The notes beneath the pieces were generated by a model. It did no database searches, was not told the DNA's origin, and worked only from the letters and a program-made list of their open reading frames with translations. 33,287 nt of DNA. Origin: an uncultured Oscillospiraceae bacterium (GTDB taxonomy: Bacteria; Bacillota; Clostridia; Oscillospirales; Oscillospiraceae). Position numbers and translations under genes: made by a program. The stretch covers positions 1 through 33,287 of the forward strand of contig CALWYL010000021.1 in NCBI GenBank assembly GCA_944385765.1, in the 5' to 3' direction. Positions 15,520-23,814 of the stretch are shown piece by piece (within the stretch, counting starts at the first letter, position 1; each line of letters starts with the position of its first letter).

Positions 15520-16827
15520 TCATATTGCCCTGTAAAAGCCCCAGGAATAGGGCGGCAGCTCCAGCGCTCCCCGCATCTCCACCTCGCGCCCGCCGGCGAG
15601 CTCCCTCAGCCGGTCGCAGCCCGCGTCGAAATGCGCGGCGTAAGGCTGTGAGTCCGCGTTCACCGCCACGAACACCCTCTCGCCCTCCGCCTCCCGGCGG
15701 AAGACGCACTGCCTGTTCGTCAGCACGATGTCCTGGAAATCCCCCCGCCTGAGCGCCGCGCTGCCGTTCCAGGCCGCGGCCATGGCGGCTATGTCCCCCG
15801 TGAGGGAGTTCCACTGCGGCCTCTCTATCTCCGGCCTCAGCGCCCGGTCGCCCTCGCGCTTGTCGCCCTGCACCCCCCACTCGCTGCCGTAATATACGCA
15901 GGGTATGCCCGGCATGCCGAACATCAGCGCGTATATCAGCGGCAGATGCCGCGGCTCGTTGAGTATGCTGGCCGCCCGGGTGACGTCGTGGTTGTCCGCG
16001 AAGGAGAACAGGTGCTTTCCCCTGTAGAGCGTCCAGTACTCCGGCCCGAACTGCCGCTTCAGGCTGTGGACTATCTCGAAGAGGTTCATGGAATTCAGGC
16101 TGGAATAGAGCCCCTTGTAGCACTCGTAGTTGGTGCAGCTGTGCAGCATCTCGCCGTTGACCCACTGGTTGTAGTCCCCGTGCAGCGTCTCCCCCAGCAG
16201 GAAAAACTCCGGCGATATCTCCTCTGCCAGCCCCCTCAGCCGCCTGAGGAAGTCCCGGTCCAGGCAGTAGGCCACGTCCAGCCTCAGCCCGTCTATGCCG
16301 AACTCCTCCCGCCAGCGGCGCACGCAGGAGAATATGTAGTCCACCACGGCCGGATTCCGCAGGTTGAGCTTCACCAGCTCGTAGTGCCCCTCCCAGCCCT
16401 CGTACCAGAAGCCGTCGTCATAGCCGCTGTTGCCGTTGAAGTCGATGTGGAACCAGTCCTTATACGGAGAGTCCCACTTCCGCTCCCGCACGTCCCTGAA
16501 GGCCCAGAAGCCCCGCCCCACGTGGTTGAACACCCCGTCGAGGATTACGCGCAGCCCCCTCTCCCTCAGGGCCGAGCAGACCTGCGCCAGGTCCCCGTTC
16601 GTGCCCAGCCGGCAGTCCACGCGCGCGTAGTCGCGCGTGTCGTAGCCGTGCGCGTCGCTCTCGAATACCGGCCCCAGGTACACGCCCCTGGCCCCCAGGC
16701 GGGCTATGTGCTCCGCCCAGTCGGCGATGCGCAGTATCCTGTGCGATAGCTGCCCGTCGTTCTCCGCCGGCGCCCCGCAGAGCCCCAGCGGGTAGATGTG
16801 ATAGAATACGCTGTCAAAAGCCCACAT
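15520..16827 (-). CDS. GH13 alpha-amylase-family glycosidase, cytoplasmic
   Basis: Alpha-glucan-active enzyme of 435 residues with no signal peptide, so it probably works on imported maltodextrins or stored glycogen. The four GH13 regions are present: I, D97 to H102 (DGVFNH); II, DGLRLDVA with nucleophile Asp184; III, LLGET with acid/base Glu213; IV, FADNHD with Asp281. The catalytic barrel runs to about residue 360, followed by a small beta domain. AGGAGG lies 6 bases before the ATG. The leader contains a promoter followed by an intrinsic terminator ending just before the ribosome binding site, so expression is probably conditional. Linkage specificity cannot be assigned. Confidence 0.92.
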   Translation of the reverse strand: MWAFDSVFYHIYPLGLCGAPAENDGQLSHRILRIADWAEHIARLGARGVYLGPVFESDAHGYDTRDYARVDCRLGTNGDLAQVCSALRERGLRVILDGVFNHVGRGFWAFRDVRERKWDSPYKDWFHIDFNGNSGYDDGFWYEGWEGHYELVKLNLRNPAVVDYIFSCVRRWREEFGIDGLRLDVAYCLDRDFLRRLRGLAEEISPEFFLLGETLHGDYNQWVNGEMLHSCTNYECYKGLYSSLNSMNLFEIVHSLKRQFGPEYWTLYRGKHLFSFADNHDVTRAASILNEPRHLPLIYALMFGMPGIPCVYYGSEWGVQGDKREGDRALRPEIERPQWNSLTGDIAAMAAAWNGSAALRRGDFQDIVLTNRQCVFRREAEGERVFVAVNADSQPYAAHFDAGCDRLRELAGGREVEMRGALELPPYSWGFYRAI

Positions 16828-16839
16828 ATCTTCCTCCTG

Positions 16840-16867
16840 AAAAAAGGCTCCCCCAGGCGGAGGAGCC
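16840..16867 (-). terminator. Leader terminator (candidate attenuator) of the GH13 gene
   Basis: Minus-strand stem GGCTCC / GGAGCC (16867-16862 and 16851-16846), extended by two inner pairs past a mismatch, followed by TTTTTT (16845-16840). It lies between the GH13 promoter and its AGGAGG, one base upstream of the latter. It could equally be the terminator of the upstream spoVAC transcript. Confidence 0.7.
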
Positions 16868-16880
16868 CCTGCTGCGGTCT

Positions 16881-16909
16881 ATTATAATCGGGATACTTAA
16901 CATTATCAA
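16881..16909 (-). promoter_or_regulatory. sigma-A promoter of GH13 gene
   Basis: Minus strand TTGATA (16909-16904), 17-base spacer, TATAAT (16886-16881). Predicted start is near 16874, giving a leader of about 47 bases that is mostly terminator hairpin. Confidence 0.75.
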
Positions 16910-16929
16910 CCCGCACTTTTCCATTTCTG

Positions 16930-17367
16930 TCAAACGGCGCCCAGGGCCCAGAGCGCTATGCCGCACAGCACGCTGGCCGTCACGCCATATACTATCACCG
17001 GCCCCGCTATGAGGAACATCTTGGCCGCCATGCCGGTTATCAGCCCCTCGCTCTTGAATTCCAGCGCCGGGCTGGCCACGGCGTTGGCAAAGCCCGTTAT
17101 CGGCACCAGCGAGCCCGCCCCGCCTATCTTGGCTATCTTGTCATACACGCCCAGCCCCGTGAGCAGCGCGCCCAGGAATATCAGCGTCATCGAGCAGGCC
17201 GTGGCCGCGTCCCGCTCCGCCAGGCCCATGCGGGCCCAGCCCTCGGTTATCAGCTGCCCCAGCGCGCATATGGTCCCGCCCACCGCGAAGGCCCGGGCCA
17301 TATCCGCCCCCAGGTGCGATTTGGGCGATTTTTGCCTCACATATTCCGCGTATTGTTCCTTGGACAT
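16930..17367 (-). CDS. spoVAC: Stage V sporulation protein AC
   Basis: Integral membrane protein of 145 residues with about four hydrophobic segments. It is recognised by GSLVPITGFANAV, SPALEFKSEG and the nearby KMFLIAGPVIVYG stretch, hallmarks of SpoVAC. The SpoVA channel moves dipicolinic acid into the forespore and out on germination. The start is ATG at 17367; a TTG two codons earlier is possible. No ribosome binding site is visible: a terminator T-run ends 4 bases before the ATG. The usual partners spoVAD and spoVAE are not adjacent; the next gene is a glycosidase. Forespore-specific transcription is expected, but no convincing sigma-G promoter was found. Confidence 0.9.
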   Translation of the reverse strand: MSKEQYAEYVRQKSPKSHLGADMARAFAVGGTICALGQLITEGWARMGLAERDAATACSMTLIFLGALLTGLGVYDKIAKIGGAGSLVPITGFANAVASPALEFKSEGLITGMAAKMFLIAGPVIVYGVTASVLCGIALWALGAV

Positions 17368-17371
17368 CTTC

Positions 17372-17408
17372 AAAAAAATCAGCTCCCACGCCTAGCTTGC
17401 GCGGGAGC
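17372..17408 (-). terminator. Intrinsic terminator between the unknown acidic protein gene and spoVAC
   Basis: Minus-strand stem GCTCCCGCGC / GCGTGGGAGC (10 bp with one G-U), loop of 7, then TGA and TTTTTTT (17378-17372). On the plus strand the stem is followed by CGCC and TTTTT, so it may work both ways. It abuts the spoVAC start codon. Confidence 0.75.
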
Positions 17409-17423
17409 CGCCTTTTTATGCAC

Positions 17424-17831
17424 TCAGATATCTATAGTCAGGTTGTCTATGCCGTTGGCCTCGAACTCGTTGATATACTCATCCATCCTGTTGGTGAGCT
17501 CCGTCATGTCCTCCGGGTCCGTGTCCTCCAGATGCATGTCGCGCCGCGCGAGCTCCTCGGCCAGTATCTCAAAAAAGACCGCGTCCTCATAGTCGGCTAT
17601 CGCCTCGTGTATGCCGCCGTCCTCATAGGCCTTGGAGGGGAACGTGTGCCCGTACCAGGTCGTGTACAGCTCGCTCATCCCCAGCCTGGCGCACTGGGCG
17701 AACATCTTCTCCTGCAGGTTGTCGTAGTCCTCGAAGCGGTCGTTGCCGCGCGTGGAGTTCAGCACCCAGTTCCCAATGTACACCATGTCCAGCAAGCGCC
17801 GGAACTCCTTCTCGCTGAGCTCTATATTCAT
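17424..17831 (-). CDS. Conserved-looking acidic protein of unknown function
   Basis: Soluble protein of 135 residues, strongly acidic, with no signal peptide, membrane segment or cysteine cluster. I do not recognise a named family. It opens with MNIELSEKEFRRLLDMVYIGNWVLNS minus its last few residues as a helical block rich in aromatic residues, has a central ELYTTWYGHTF segment, and ends in a very acidic helical region with EDTDPEDM. It is clearly a real gene: GGAGG lies 8 bases before the ATG, a good promoter precedes it and a terminator follows. It is transcribed alone between rpsU and spoVAC. Confidence 0.8.
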   Translation of the reverse strand: MNIELSEKEFRRLLDMVYIGNWVLNSTRGNDRFEDYDNLQEKMFAQCARLGMSELYTTWYGHTFPSKAYEDGGIHEAIADYEDAVFFEILAEELARRDMHLEDTDPEDMTELTNRMDEYINEFEANGIDNLTIDI

Positions 17832-17861
17832 CTTCCAGACCTCCTGTCTGTGAGTGCCTTC

Positions 17862-17890
17862 ATTATAGCAGTATATGCCGTAAAATCCAA
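17862..17890 (-). promoter_or_regulatory. sigma-A promoter of the unknown acidic protein gene
   Basis: Minus strand TTGGAT (17890-17885), 17-base spacer, TATAAT (17867-17862). Predicted start is near 17855, about 24 bases before the ATG. Confidence 0.75.
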
Positions 17891-17902
17891 GCTGCTAAAT
17901 GT

Positions 17903-17932
17903 AAAAATTCCCCCGCCCTCTGCGGGCGGGGG
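17903..17932 (-). terminator. Intrinsic terminator of rpsU
   Basis: Minus-strand 9-bp stem CCCCCGCCC / GGGCGGGGG (17932-17924 and 17918-17910), 5-base loop, then AA and TTTTT (17907-17903). It is 17 bases after the rpsU stop. Confidence 0.85.
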
Positions 17933-17949
17933 TGCCGTGGCGTCAAAAA

Positions 17950-18135
17950 TCAATAGTAACGCTTGTTCTTGTTCTTGCGCGCGGCCTCGGACTTCTTGCG
18001 GCGCTTGACGCTGGGGCTCTGGTAATACTCCTTCTTCCTCAGGTCAGCCATGACGCCTGCCTTGGCGCAGCTCCTCTTGAAGCGCTTAAGAGCGTTATCA
18101 AGCGACTCGTTCTCCTTGACGTAGATCTCCGACAT
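17950..18135 (-). CDS. rpsU: 30S ribosomal protein S21
   Basis: Basic ribosomal protein of 61 residues from the small subunit. It begins [19 protein letters not shown], has the [19 protein letters not shown] segment typical of S21, and ends in a lysine/arginine-rich tail (KNKNKRYY). The ATG at 18135 follows a strong GGAGGGAGGG. It has its own consensus promoter and terminator, so it is monocistronic, although no terminator separates it from leuS upstream. Its 74-base leader has a small hairpin CAAAG/CTTTG (18151-18164) next to the ribosome binding site and a near-palindrome at 18168-18181, possible sites of autoregulation. Confidence 0.96.
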   Translation of the reverse strand: MSEIYVKENESLDNALKRFKRSCAKAGVMADLRKKEYYQSPSVKRRKKSEAARKNKNKRYY

Positions 18136-18215
18136 TTTATTCCCTCCCTCCAAAGACGCCTTTGTAGGGGTCAATTAACCCTTTCAGCAGCGACGCATCA
18201 GCGCCGCCTCTTAAC

Positions 18216-18244
18216 ATTATAAGTTTTCTTCAGCCCGATGTCAA
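18216..18244 (-). promoter_or_regulatory. Consensus sigma-A promoter of rpsU
   Basis: Minus strand TTGACA (18244-18239), 17-base spacer, TATAAT (18221-18216): a full consensus match starting only 8 bases after the leuS stop. Predicted start is near 18209. Confidence 0.88.
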
Positions 18245-18251
18245 GTAAAAC

Positions 18252-20798
18252 TCACTTGGCCGGCTTGACGATTATATTTACCAGCTTGTTTTTGACGACT
18301 ATCGTCTTCACGACCTGCATCCCGTCGGTGAACTTCTTCACCCTGGGCTCCGCCATGGCGGCCTCCACGGCCGCGCCGTCCTCGCAGTCGGCGGGCACCA
18401 CCACGGTGGCGCGCAGCTTGCCGTTCACCTGCACGGCAAGCTCCTTCTCGTCGTCCAGCGTCTTGGCCAGGTCGTATACGGGCCACCGGGCCGTGGAGGC
18501 GATGCCCTCGAAGCCCTGTATCTCCCAGAGCTCCTCGGCCATGTGCGGCGCGAAGGGGCTGAGCAGGGCCAGCAGGGCCTTGATGTCCCCGCGGGAGGGC
18601 GCCGACTCGTAGAACTTGTTCACCAGCGTCATCATGCAGGCGATGGCGGTGTTGAACTTCATGCTCTCTATGTCCTCGCCCACCTTCTTGATGGTCCGGT
18701 GCACCTCTTTCTCATTGGCGGCGGAGTACTCCTCTCCGCCCTCTATGCGCTTCTCCGCCAGGGCCCAGATGCGGTCCAGGAAGCGCTTGCAGCCCTTGAC
18801 GGCGCTGGGGTTCCAGGGCGCTGCCTTCTCGAAGTCGCCGATGAACATGATGTAGAGCCTCAGCGTGTCCGCCCCGAACTCCTTGATGACGCTGTCCGGG
18901 TTGACCACGTTGCCCAGCGACTTGCTCATCTTGACGATGGGGTGCTCGGCCATCTCGCCGTACTTGTGCACCAGGTACTCCCTGGCCTTCTCCTCGCTGC
19001 CCTGCTCGGCTATGAGCCGGGCCCTCTCCTCGTCGGAGAGGTTGGACCAGTTGTGCGGGTTGAGGCCGAGTATCATGCCGTGGCTGGTGCGCTTGGCGTA
19101 GGGCTCCTTTGTGGGCACCACGCCGATGTCGTAGAGGAACTTGTGCCAGAAGCGGCTGTAGAGCAGGTGCAGCGTGGTGTGCTCCATGCCTCCGTTGTAC
19201 CAGTCCACGGGACTCCAGTAGTCCAGCGCATCCTTGCCGGCGAGGGCCGTGTCGTTCTCGGGGTCCATGTAGCGCAGGAAGTACCAGCAGCTGCCCGCCC
19301 ACTGGGGCATGGTGTCCGTCTCACGCCTGGCCGGTCCGCCGCACTTGGGGCAGGTGGTGTTCACCCAGTCGGTCATCTTGCTCAGGGGGCTCTCGCCGTT
19401 GTCCGTGGTCTCGTAGCTCTCCACGTCCGGCAGCAGCAGGGGCAGCTCGCTCTCGTCTATCGGCTGCCAGCCGCACTTCTCGCAGTACACCAGGGGGATG
19501 GGCTCTCCCCAGTACCTCTGGCGGGAAAAGACCCAGTCACGCAGCTTGTAGTTCACCTGGCTGCGGCCCACGCCCTTCTCCTCCAGCCACCTGACCATGG
19601 TGGGGATGGCGTCCTTCACGCTCATGCCGTTGAGGAAGCCGGAGTTGACCATGATGGCGTTCTCGTCCTTGCTTATCCAGGCCTCCTTGGTGATGTCCCC
19701 GCCCTTGACGACCTCGATGATGGGCAGGTCAAAGGCCTTGGCGAACTCCCAGTCGCGCTGGTCGTGGCCCGGGACGGCCATGATGGCGCCCGTGCCGTAG
19801 CTGGCCAGCACGTAGTCGGAGATGAATATCGGTATCTCGGTCCCGGTGACCGGGTTTATGGCGTCCACGCCCTCGAGCGCCACGCCGGTCTTGTCCTTGT
19901 TGAGCTCGGTGCGCTCCATGTCGGATTTGGCCGCGGCCGCCGCCTGGTATCTCCTCACCTCATCGGGGTTCCTGATGACGCCGCTCTCGAGCCAGCTCTT
20001 CACCAGCTCATGCTCCGGCGAGAGCACCATGTAGGTGGCGCCGAAGAGCGTGTCGCAGCGGGTGGTGAACACCTTTATCACATCCCCGGAAGTGGCCTTG
20101 AAGTCCACCTCCGCGCCGGTGGAGCGGCCTATCCAGTTGCGCTGCTGTATCTTCACGCGCTCGATGTAGTCCACGTCGTCCAGGTCGTCTATGAGCCTCT
20201 GGGCGTAGGCCGTTATCCGCAGCATCCACTGGCTCTTCTCCTTGCGCACCACGGGCGCGCCGCAGCGCTCGCAGACGCCCTCCACGACCTCCTCGTTGGC
20301 GAGGACGCACTTGCAGCTGGTGCACCAGTTCACGGGCATGCTGGCCTTGTAGGCCAGGCCGTGCTTGTACATCTGCAGGAAAATCCACTGTGTCCACTTG
20401 TAGTACTTGGGGTCCGTGGTGTCCACCACGCGGTCCCAGTCAAAGCTGTAGCCCAGCATCTGCAGCTGCCTGGTGAAGCGCTCTATGTTCCGCTTGGTGA
20501 CGTCTCGCGGATGCATGTGGTTCGCGATGGCGTAGTTCTCGGTGGGCAGGCCGAAAGCGTCAAAGCCTATCGGGAACAGGACGTTCTCGCCCTCCATCCT
20601 CCTCTTGCGGGCCACGATGTCCATCGCGGTGTAGGGCCGCGGGTGCCCCACGTGCAGTCCCTCGCCCGAGGGATAGGGGAACTCTATCAGCGGGAAGAAC
20701 TTCTTCCGCGTGTCGTCGCCCGTGACCGCGGCGAAGGTCTTGTGCTCCAGCCAGTAATTCTGCCACTTTTTCTCGATGCGCGAAAAATCGTAAGCCAT
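18252..20798 (-). CDS. leuS: Leucyl-tRNA synthetase
   Basis: Class I synthetase of 848 residues charging tRNA-Leu, with post-transfer editing. The HIGH motif is HVGH near residue 48 and the KMSKS motif is KMSKSLGN near 621. The CP1 editing domain lies roughly between residues 220 and 415 and contains the threonine-rich [13 protein letters not shown] and [13 protein letters not shown] motifs. Cysteine pairs (CEKCG, CPKCG) mark zinc-binding inserts. It is the last gene of the smc-to-leuS operon, 62 bases after rsfS. No T-box leader is seen in that gap, so its supply seems tied to operon transcription. GGGAGAGG precedes the ATG. Confidence 0.97.
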   Translation of the reverse strand: MAYDFSRIEKKWQNYWLEHKTFAAVTGDDTRKKFFPLIEFPYPSGEGLHVGHPRPYTAMDIVARKRRMEGENVLFPIGFDAFGLPTENYAIANHMHPRDVTKRNIERFTRQLQMLGYSFDWDRVVDTTDPKYYKWTQWIFLQMYKHGLAYKASMPVNWCTSCKCVLANEEVVEGVCERCGAPVVRKEKSQWMLRITAYAQRLIDDLDDVDYIERVKIQQRNWIGRSTGAEVDFKATSGDVIKVFTTRCDTLFGATYMVLSPEHELVKSWLESGVIRNPDEVRRYQAAAAAKSDMERTELNKDKTGVALEGVDAINPVTGTEIPIFISDYVLASYGTGAIMAVPGHDQRDWEFAKAFDLPIIEVVKGGDITKEAWISKDENAIMVNSGFLNGMSVKDAIPTMVRWLEEKGVGRSQVNYKLRDWVFSRQRYWGEPIPLVYCEKCGWQPIDESELPLLLPDVESYETTDNGESPLSKMTDWVNTTCPKCGGPARRETDTMPQWAGSCWYFLRYMDPENDTALAGKDALDYWSPVDWYNGGMEHTTLHLLYSRFWHKFLYDIGVVPTKEPYAKRTSHGMILGLNPHNWSNLSDEERARLIAEQGSEEKAREYLVHKYGEMAEHPIVKMSKSLGNVVNPDSVIKEFGADTLRLYIMFIGDFEKAAPWNPSAVKGCKRFLDRIWALAEKRIEGGEEYSAANEKEVHRTIKKVGEDIESMKFNTAIACMMTLVNKFYESAPSRGDIKALLALLSPFAPHMAEELWEIQGFEGIASTARWPVYDLAKTLDDEKELAVQVNGKLRATVVVPADCEDGAAVEAAMAEPRVKKFTDGMQVVKTIVVKNKLVNIIVKPAK

Positions 20799-20860
20799 AT
20801 TGCTATACCTCTCCCTTTAAATCAAATGCTGTCCGTCTGCCCCTTTGACCTGAGCGCGCC

Positions 20861-21226
20861 TCAGGCCGTAGGGCCCGGAAGGGCTGAGAGGTCCACCACC
20901 TCGGCGTCGCTCCAGAGGTGCTCCAGGTTGTAGAACTCGCGCGCCTCCTTCTGGAACACGTGCACGATTACGCAGCCGAAGTCCAGCAGTATCCAGTCCC
21001 CTCCGCGGTAGCCCTCGCGCCTCAGCGGGGGCTCTCCCAGCTCGGACAGGGCCTTGTCGCACTCGTCGGTGAGCGTCTTCACGTGCGTCGAGCTCGTGGC
21101 CGTGCAGAGCACGAAGTAGTCGGCCAGCACGGTCAGGGAAGTCGTGTGCAGCACTTTGATGTCTTTGGCCATTTTGGCGTCCAGCGCCCTGGCGGCCGCG
21201 GCGGCTATCTCCAGCGGTGTCAACAT
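20861..21226 (-). CDS. rsfS: Ribosome silencing factor RsfS
   Basis: Protein of 121 residues that binds uL14 on the 50S subunit and blocks subunit joining in starved or stationary cells. The family core is present: KVLHTTSLTVLADYFVLCTA, GYRGGDWILLDFG and VIVHVFQKEAREFYNLEHLW minus its end. The ATG at 21226 follows GGGAGAG. It sits between the LCP gene (27-base gap) and leuS (62-base gap), as in many Firmicutes, where rsfS follows nadD-yqeK. Confidence 0.95.
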   Translation of the reverse strand: MLTPLEIAAAAARALDAKMAKDIKVLHTTSLTVLADYFVLCTATSSTHVKTLTDECDKALSELGEPPLRREGYRGGDWILLDFGCVIVHVFQKEAREFYNLEHLWSDAEVVDLSALPGPTA

Positions 21227-21253
21227 TTGGCTCTCCCTCTCCCTTATCAGTTA

Positions 21254-22645
21254 TCAGTAGTAGTATCCGTAAAAATGCGTCTCCCCGCCGGCCACATAGC
21301 CCTGGGTGGTGTCGAAGGTGGCGCCGTTGTCAAATGTGGCTATCATGTCCACGTTCTCTCTGGTTATCGGCACGGTGAAGGGGTTGAAGTACTCGTTCAC
21401 CATCTCCAGCCACTCGTCGATATAGGGCACAACATAGCTCTCGCCGTAGACCGTGCCGTCAGGTTTGCCGGGCAGGGTCATGAAACTGATGTCCTCGGAG
21501 GACAGCTTGAGGAATTCGGCGGCAAAATAGGCTATGTTCCCCATGTTGAGGTCGGTGTCCACACTGTCCATCACTATCTCGTATATCTTCGGCAGGTTGG
21601 TTATATTGCCCAGGCTCAGCGTCTGGGAGGCCAGGGCCATCAGCAGCTTCTGCTGGAACTCTATGCGCTCGATGTCGCCGCGCAGATAGGTCTGCGAGCC
21701 GTCGTTGGACATGCGGAAGCGCATGGCGTTGACAAAGTTGGCCCCGTCCAGCAGCTGGTATCCGGCCTTGATGTGTATGCTGACCGGCGGGTTCTGGTCC
21801 GGCGCGTCCCAGTCCATGTCAAAGGGGATGTCGTAGTACACGCCACCCAGCGCGTCCACGATTTCCTCCACCACCTGTATCTCCACTATGGCGTAGCAGT
21901 CCACCGGGTAGCCCAGCAGGTCCTTCACCACGTCCAGCAGGGCGGAGATGCCGTCGCCGCCGTTGTTGACGCTGGAGGGATAGGCCTGGTTCATCTTCTT
22001 GTGCAGGTTGTCGATGTTCACCAGCGTGTCACGGGGGATGTTCACCAGGTTCAGCTTGCCCGCCGCTATGTCGAACATGCCTATGATGTTGGTGTCCGTG
22101 TGCAGCCCCTCGCGGTCCAGGCCGCTTATCACAAAGGTGTACACGCCGTCGCGCCGGTTGTTCGCGTCTATGACGTCCGGCTCCACGGCGGCCACGCCGT
22201 TGTCCGTGGGCGGCGCGGTCTCCGCCACATTGTCCGGGTCCTTCGTCCCGATGTCGGGCGGCTTCATCCAGGCCCTGACGCCGGCGTACACGCCCACGCC
22301 CAGCACCAGCAGCACGGCCAGCGTCACCGCCAGCCGTTTGACCCACTTGTGCGAGGACTTGCGCTCCTCGCGGGACACGTAGTCGTCCGCCGAGAACCGC
22401 TGCTGAGGCTCGGCGGCATAGCTGGTGCCGCTGCCGCTCTCATAGCCGGAGCTGTTCTCCGCCCTGCGGGCCTGTCTCTCCCGCCTCTCTGCCCGCTCCC
22501 GGCGCTCCTCCTCGTAATAGTCCAGCTCCACTCTGGCGGAGCGCTCTTCCTCTATATGGTTCCCGCCCGCCGGGCGGCTCTCCTGCCTGTGCTTGTTGTT
22601 GGCCGCGTGCCGGCCTTTTTTGCCGTTTCCGCCGTAGAGATGCAT
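21254..22645 (-). CDS. LytR-CpsA-Psr (LCP) family cell-wall glycopolymer ligase
   Basis: Single-pass membrane protein of 463 residues. A long, charged cytoplasmic tail (1-103, very rich in Glu/Arg) is followed by a membrane helix (about 104-125) and an extracellular LCP domain (about 165-400). The core motifs are TDTNIIGMFD and LVNIPRDTLVNI, with the phosphate- and metal-binding Asp/Arg residues. LCP enzymes attach teichoic acids or polysaccharides to peptidoglycan from undecaprenyl carriers. Its ATG overlaps the nadD-yqeK stop by one base (TAATG), so translation is coupled. An LCP gene between yqeK and rsfS is a recurring clostridial arrangement. Confidence 0.92.
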   Translation of the reverse strand: MHLYGGNGKKGRHAANNKHRQESRPAGGNHIEEERSARVELDYYEEERRERAERRERQARRAENSSGYESGSGTSYAAEPQQRFSADDYVSREERKSSHKWVKRLAVTLAVLLVLGVGVYAGVRAWMKPPDIGTKDPDNVAETAPPTDNGVAAVEPDVIDANNRRDGVYTFVISGLDREGLHTDTNIIGMFDIAAGKLNLVNIPRDTLVNIDNLHKKMNQAYPSSVNNGGDGISALLDVVKDLLGYPVDCYAIVEIQVVEEIVDALGGVYYDIPFDMDWDAPDQNPPVSIHIKAGYQLLDGANFVNAMRFRMSNDGSQTYLRGDIERIEFQQKLLMALASQTLSLGNITNLPKIYEIVMDSVDTDLNMGNIAYFAAEFLKLSSEDISFMTLPGKPDGTVYGESYVVPYIDEWLEMVNEYFNPFTVPITRENVDMIATFDNGATFDTTQGYVAGGETHFYGYYY

Positions 22646-23814
22646 TATCGCGTTTCTTCCTTTCTGAGAGAGAGAAGTGCGTTTACAGACGCCGTATGCG
22701 GCTCCATGCCCTTTTCCCGCAGCTCCTCGAGGCTCATCTCCAGCCCCAGTATCATGGCCGCGTCCAGGTCCTCATAAGCCGCGCGCCTCAGCTCGTCCAC
22801 GCCCGGGAAATCGCGCGTGGGCTCGATGTAGTCCGCCATGTAGATTATCTTCTCGAGCAGCGTCATCCCCGGCCTGGCCGTGGTGTGCCAGCGTATGGCC
22901 CCGTAGACCCGCTCGTCCACGCCGAACAGGTCCCTGGCCACCGCCGCGCCGGTCACGGCGTGCGTGAGCTTGAGGTTCCTGCGCTCGAATTTGTCGAATA
23001 CTATACCATATTTCTCCGCCAATAGCAACTGTTCCGGCATACTCAGCTTCTTGGTTATATCGTGCAATATGCCGGCCTCGGCCGCCTCGTCCGGGTCCTC
23101 GCCCCAGCGCGCGGCCAGTTTTACGGCCTCGCTCTCGCAGCCGAGCACATGCTCCACCCGGGAGGCCTTCAGCCAGGGCCTCACCTGTTCCCTCAGCCAG
23201 GGCAGCGACGGCCTGGCGCCGTAGTCCCTCTTGCGGATTATCCGCGCGTAGACCTCGCCGTCCAGCACGTCGTCCCCCCGCCTCGAGCGCAGCAGCCCGC
23301 GCGTTTCGGAGCTGGACATGGGCATGGGCGCGGCGCCCAGTATGTCTATCCTGGCGCCGTAGCGGGAACACAGGCGCTCCGCCGCGGCATGCAGCTCAGC
23401 CGCCTCGCCCTCCACGCGGCTGACCACGGCGAGGCGGCAGTTTTTCAGCAGCCACTCCGCCTCGTGCCACTGCTCAAAGCTCAAGAGCATGTCGGATCCC
23501 ATCACCAGCGCCAGCTCCCAGCCGGGGTACAGCCCCATGAGCTCGCGCACGGTGTCCGAGGTGTAGCTGTTGCCCCCGCGCTCGAGCTCCAGGGCCGAGA
23601 CCTCCGCCCACTCGCAGTCCTGGAAGGCTAGCCTGGTCAGCTCCAGCCTCTCGCGGGCGTCCGGGCTGCCCTCGGCCATCGCCTTGTGCGGCGGCACGGA
23701 GGCCGGCATCACCAGGAACTTCTCCGGCCTCAGCGCCTCATGGGCCAGCGCGGCGGCCCGCACATGCGCCGGATGCGGGGGGTTGAAGCTGCCGCCGTAC
23801 ACCGCCAGCATCAT
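22645..23814 (-). CDS. NadD-YqeK fusion: nicotinate-nucleotide adenylyltransferase plus HD-domain Ap4A hydrolase
   Basis: Protein of 389 residues that joins two normally separate neighbours. Residues 1-195 are NadD: GGSFNPPHPAH carries the nucleotidyltransferase HxxH motif, and SSSETRGLLR is the second ATP motif. It makes deamido-NAD from nicotinate mononucleotide. Residues 205-385 are a YqeK-type HD phosphohydrolase, with His222, His251-Asp252, His285, His310 and Asp328 as metal ligands; YqeK cleaves diadenosine tetraphosphate. There is no internal stop or start with a ribosome binding site between the halves. It overlaps yhbY by 4 bases and the LCP gene by one. Fusions of these two are known in some bacteria. 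Confidence 0.93.
   Translation of the reverse strand: MMLAVYGGSFNPPHPAHVRAAALAHEALRPEKFLVMPASVPPHKAMAEGSPDARERLELTRLAFQDCEWAEVSALELERGGNSYTSDTVRELMGLYPGWELALVMGSDMLLSFEQWHEAEWLLKNCRLAVVSRVEGEAAELHAAAERLCSRYGARIDILGAAPMPMSSSETRGLLRSRRGDDVLDGEVYARIIRKRDYGARPSLPWLREQVRPWLKASRVEHVLGCESEAVKLAARWGEDPDEAAEAGILHDITKKLSMPEQLLLAEKYGIVFDKFERRNLKLTHAVTGAAVARDLFGVDERVYGAIRWHTTARPGMTLLEKIIYMADYIEPTRDFPGVDELRRAAYEDLDAAMILGLEMSLEELREKGMEPHTASVNALLSLRKEETR

Noticed and set aside
18235-18258. CAAGT/ACTTG hairpin after leuS as terminator
   Set aside because: Stem of only 5 bp with the T-run in the loop; it overlaps the rpsU -35 element.
18543-20933. Plus-strand open frame of 796 codons opposite leuS
   Set aside because: Antisense shadow of leuS with Val/His/Leu-rich composition and no domain. 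The same applies to the long frames at 20918-22777, 24370-25503, 25023-26504 and 27321-28703.
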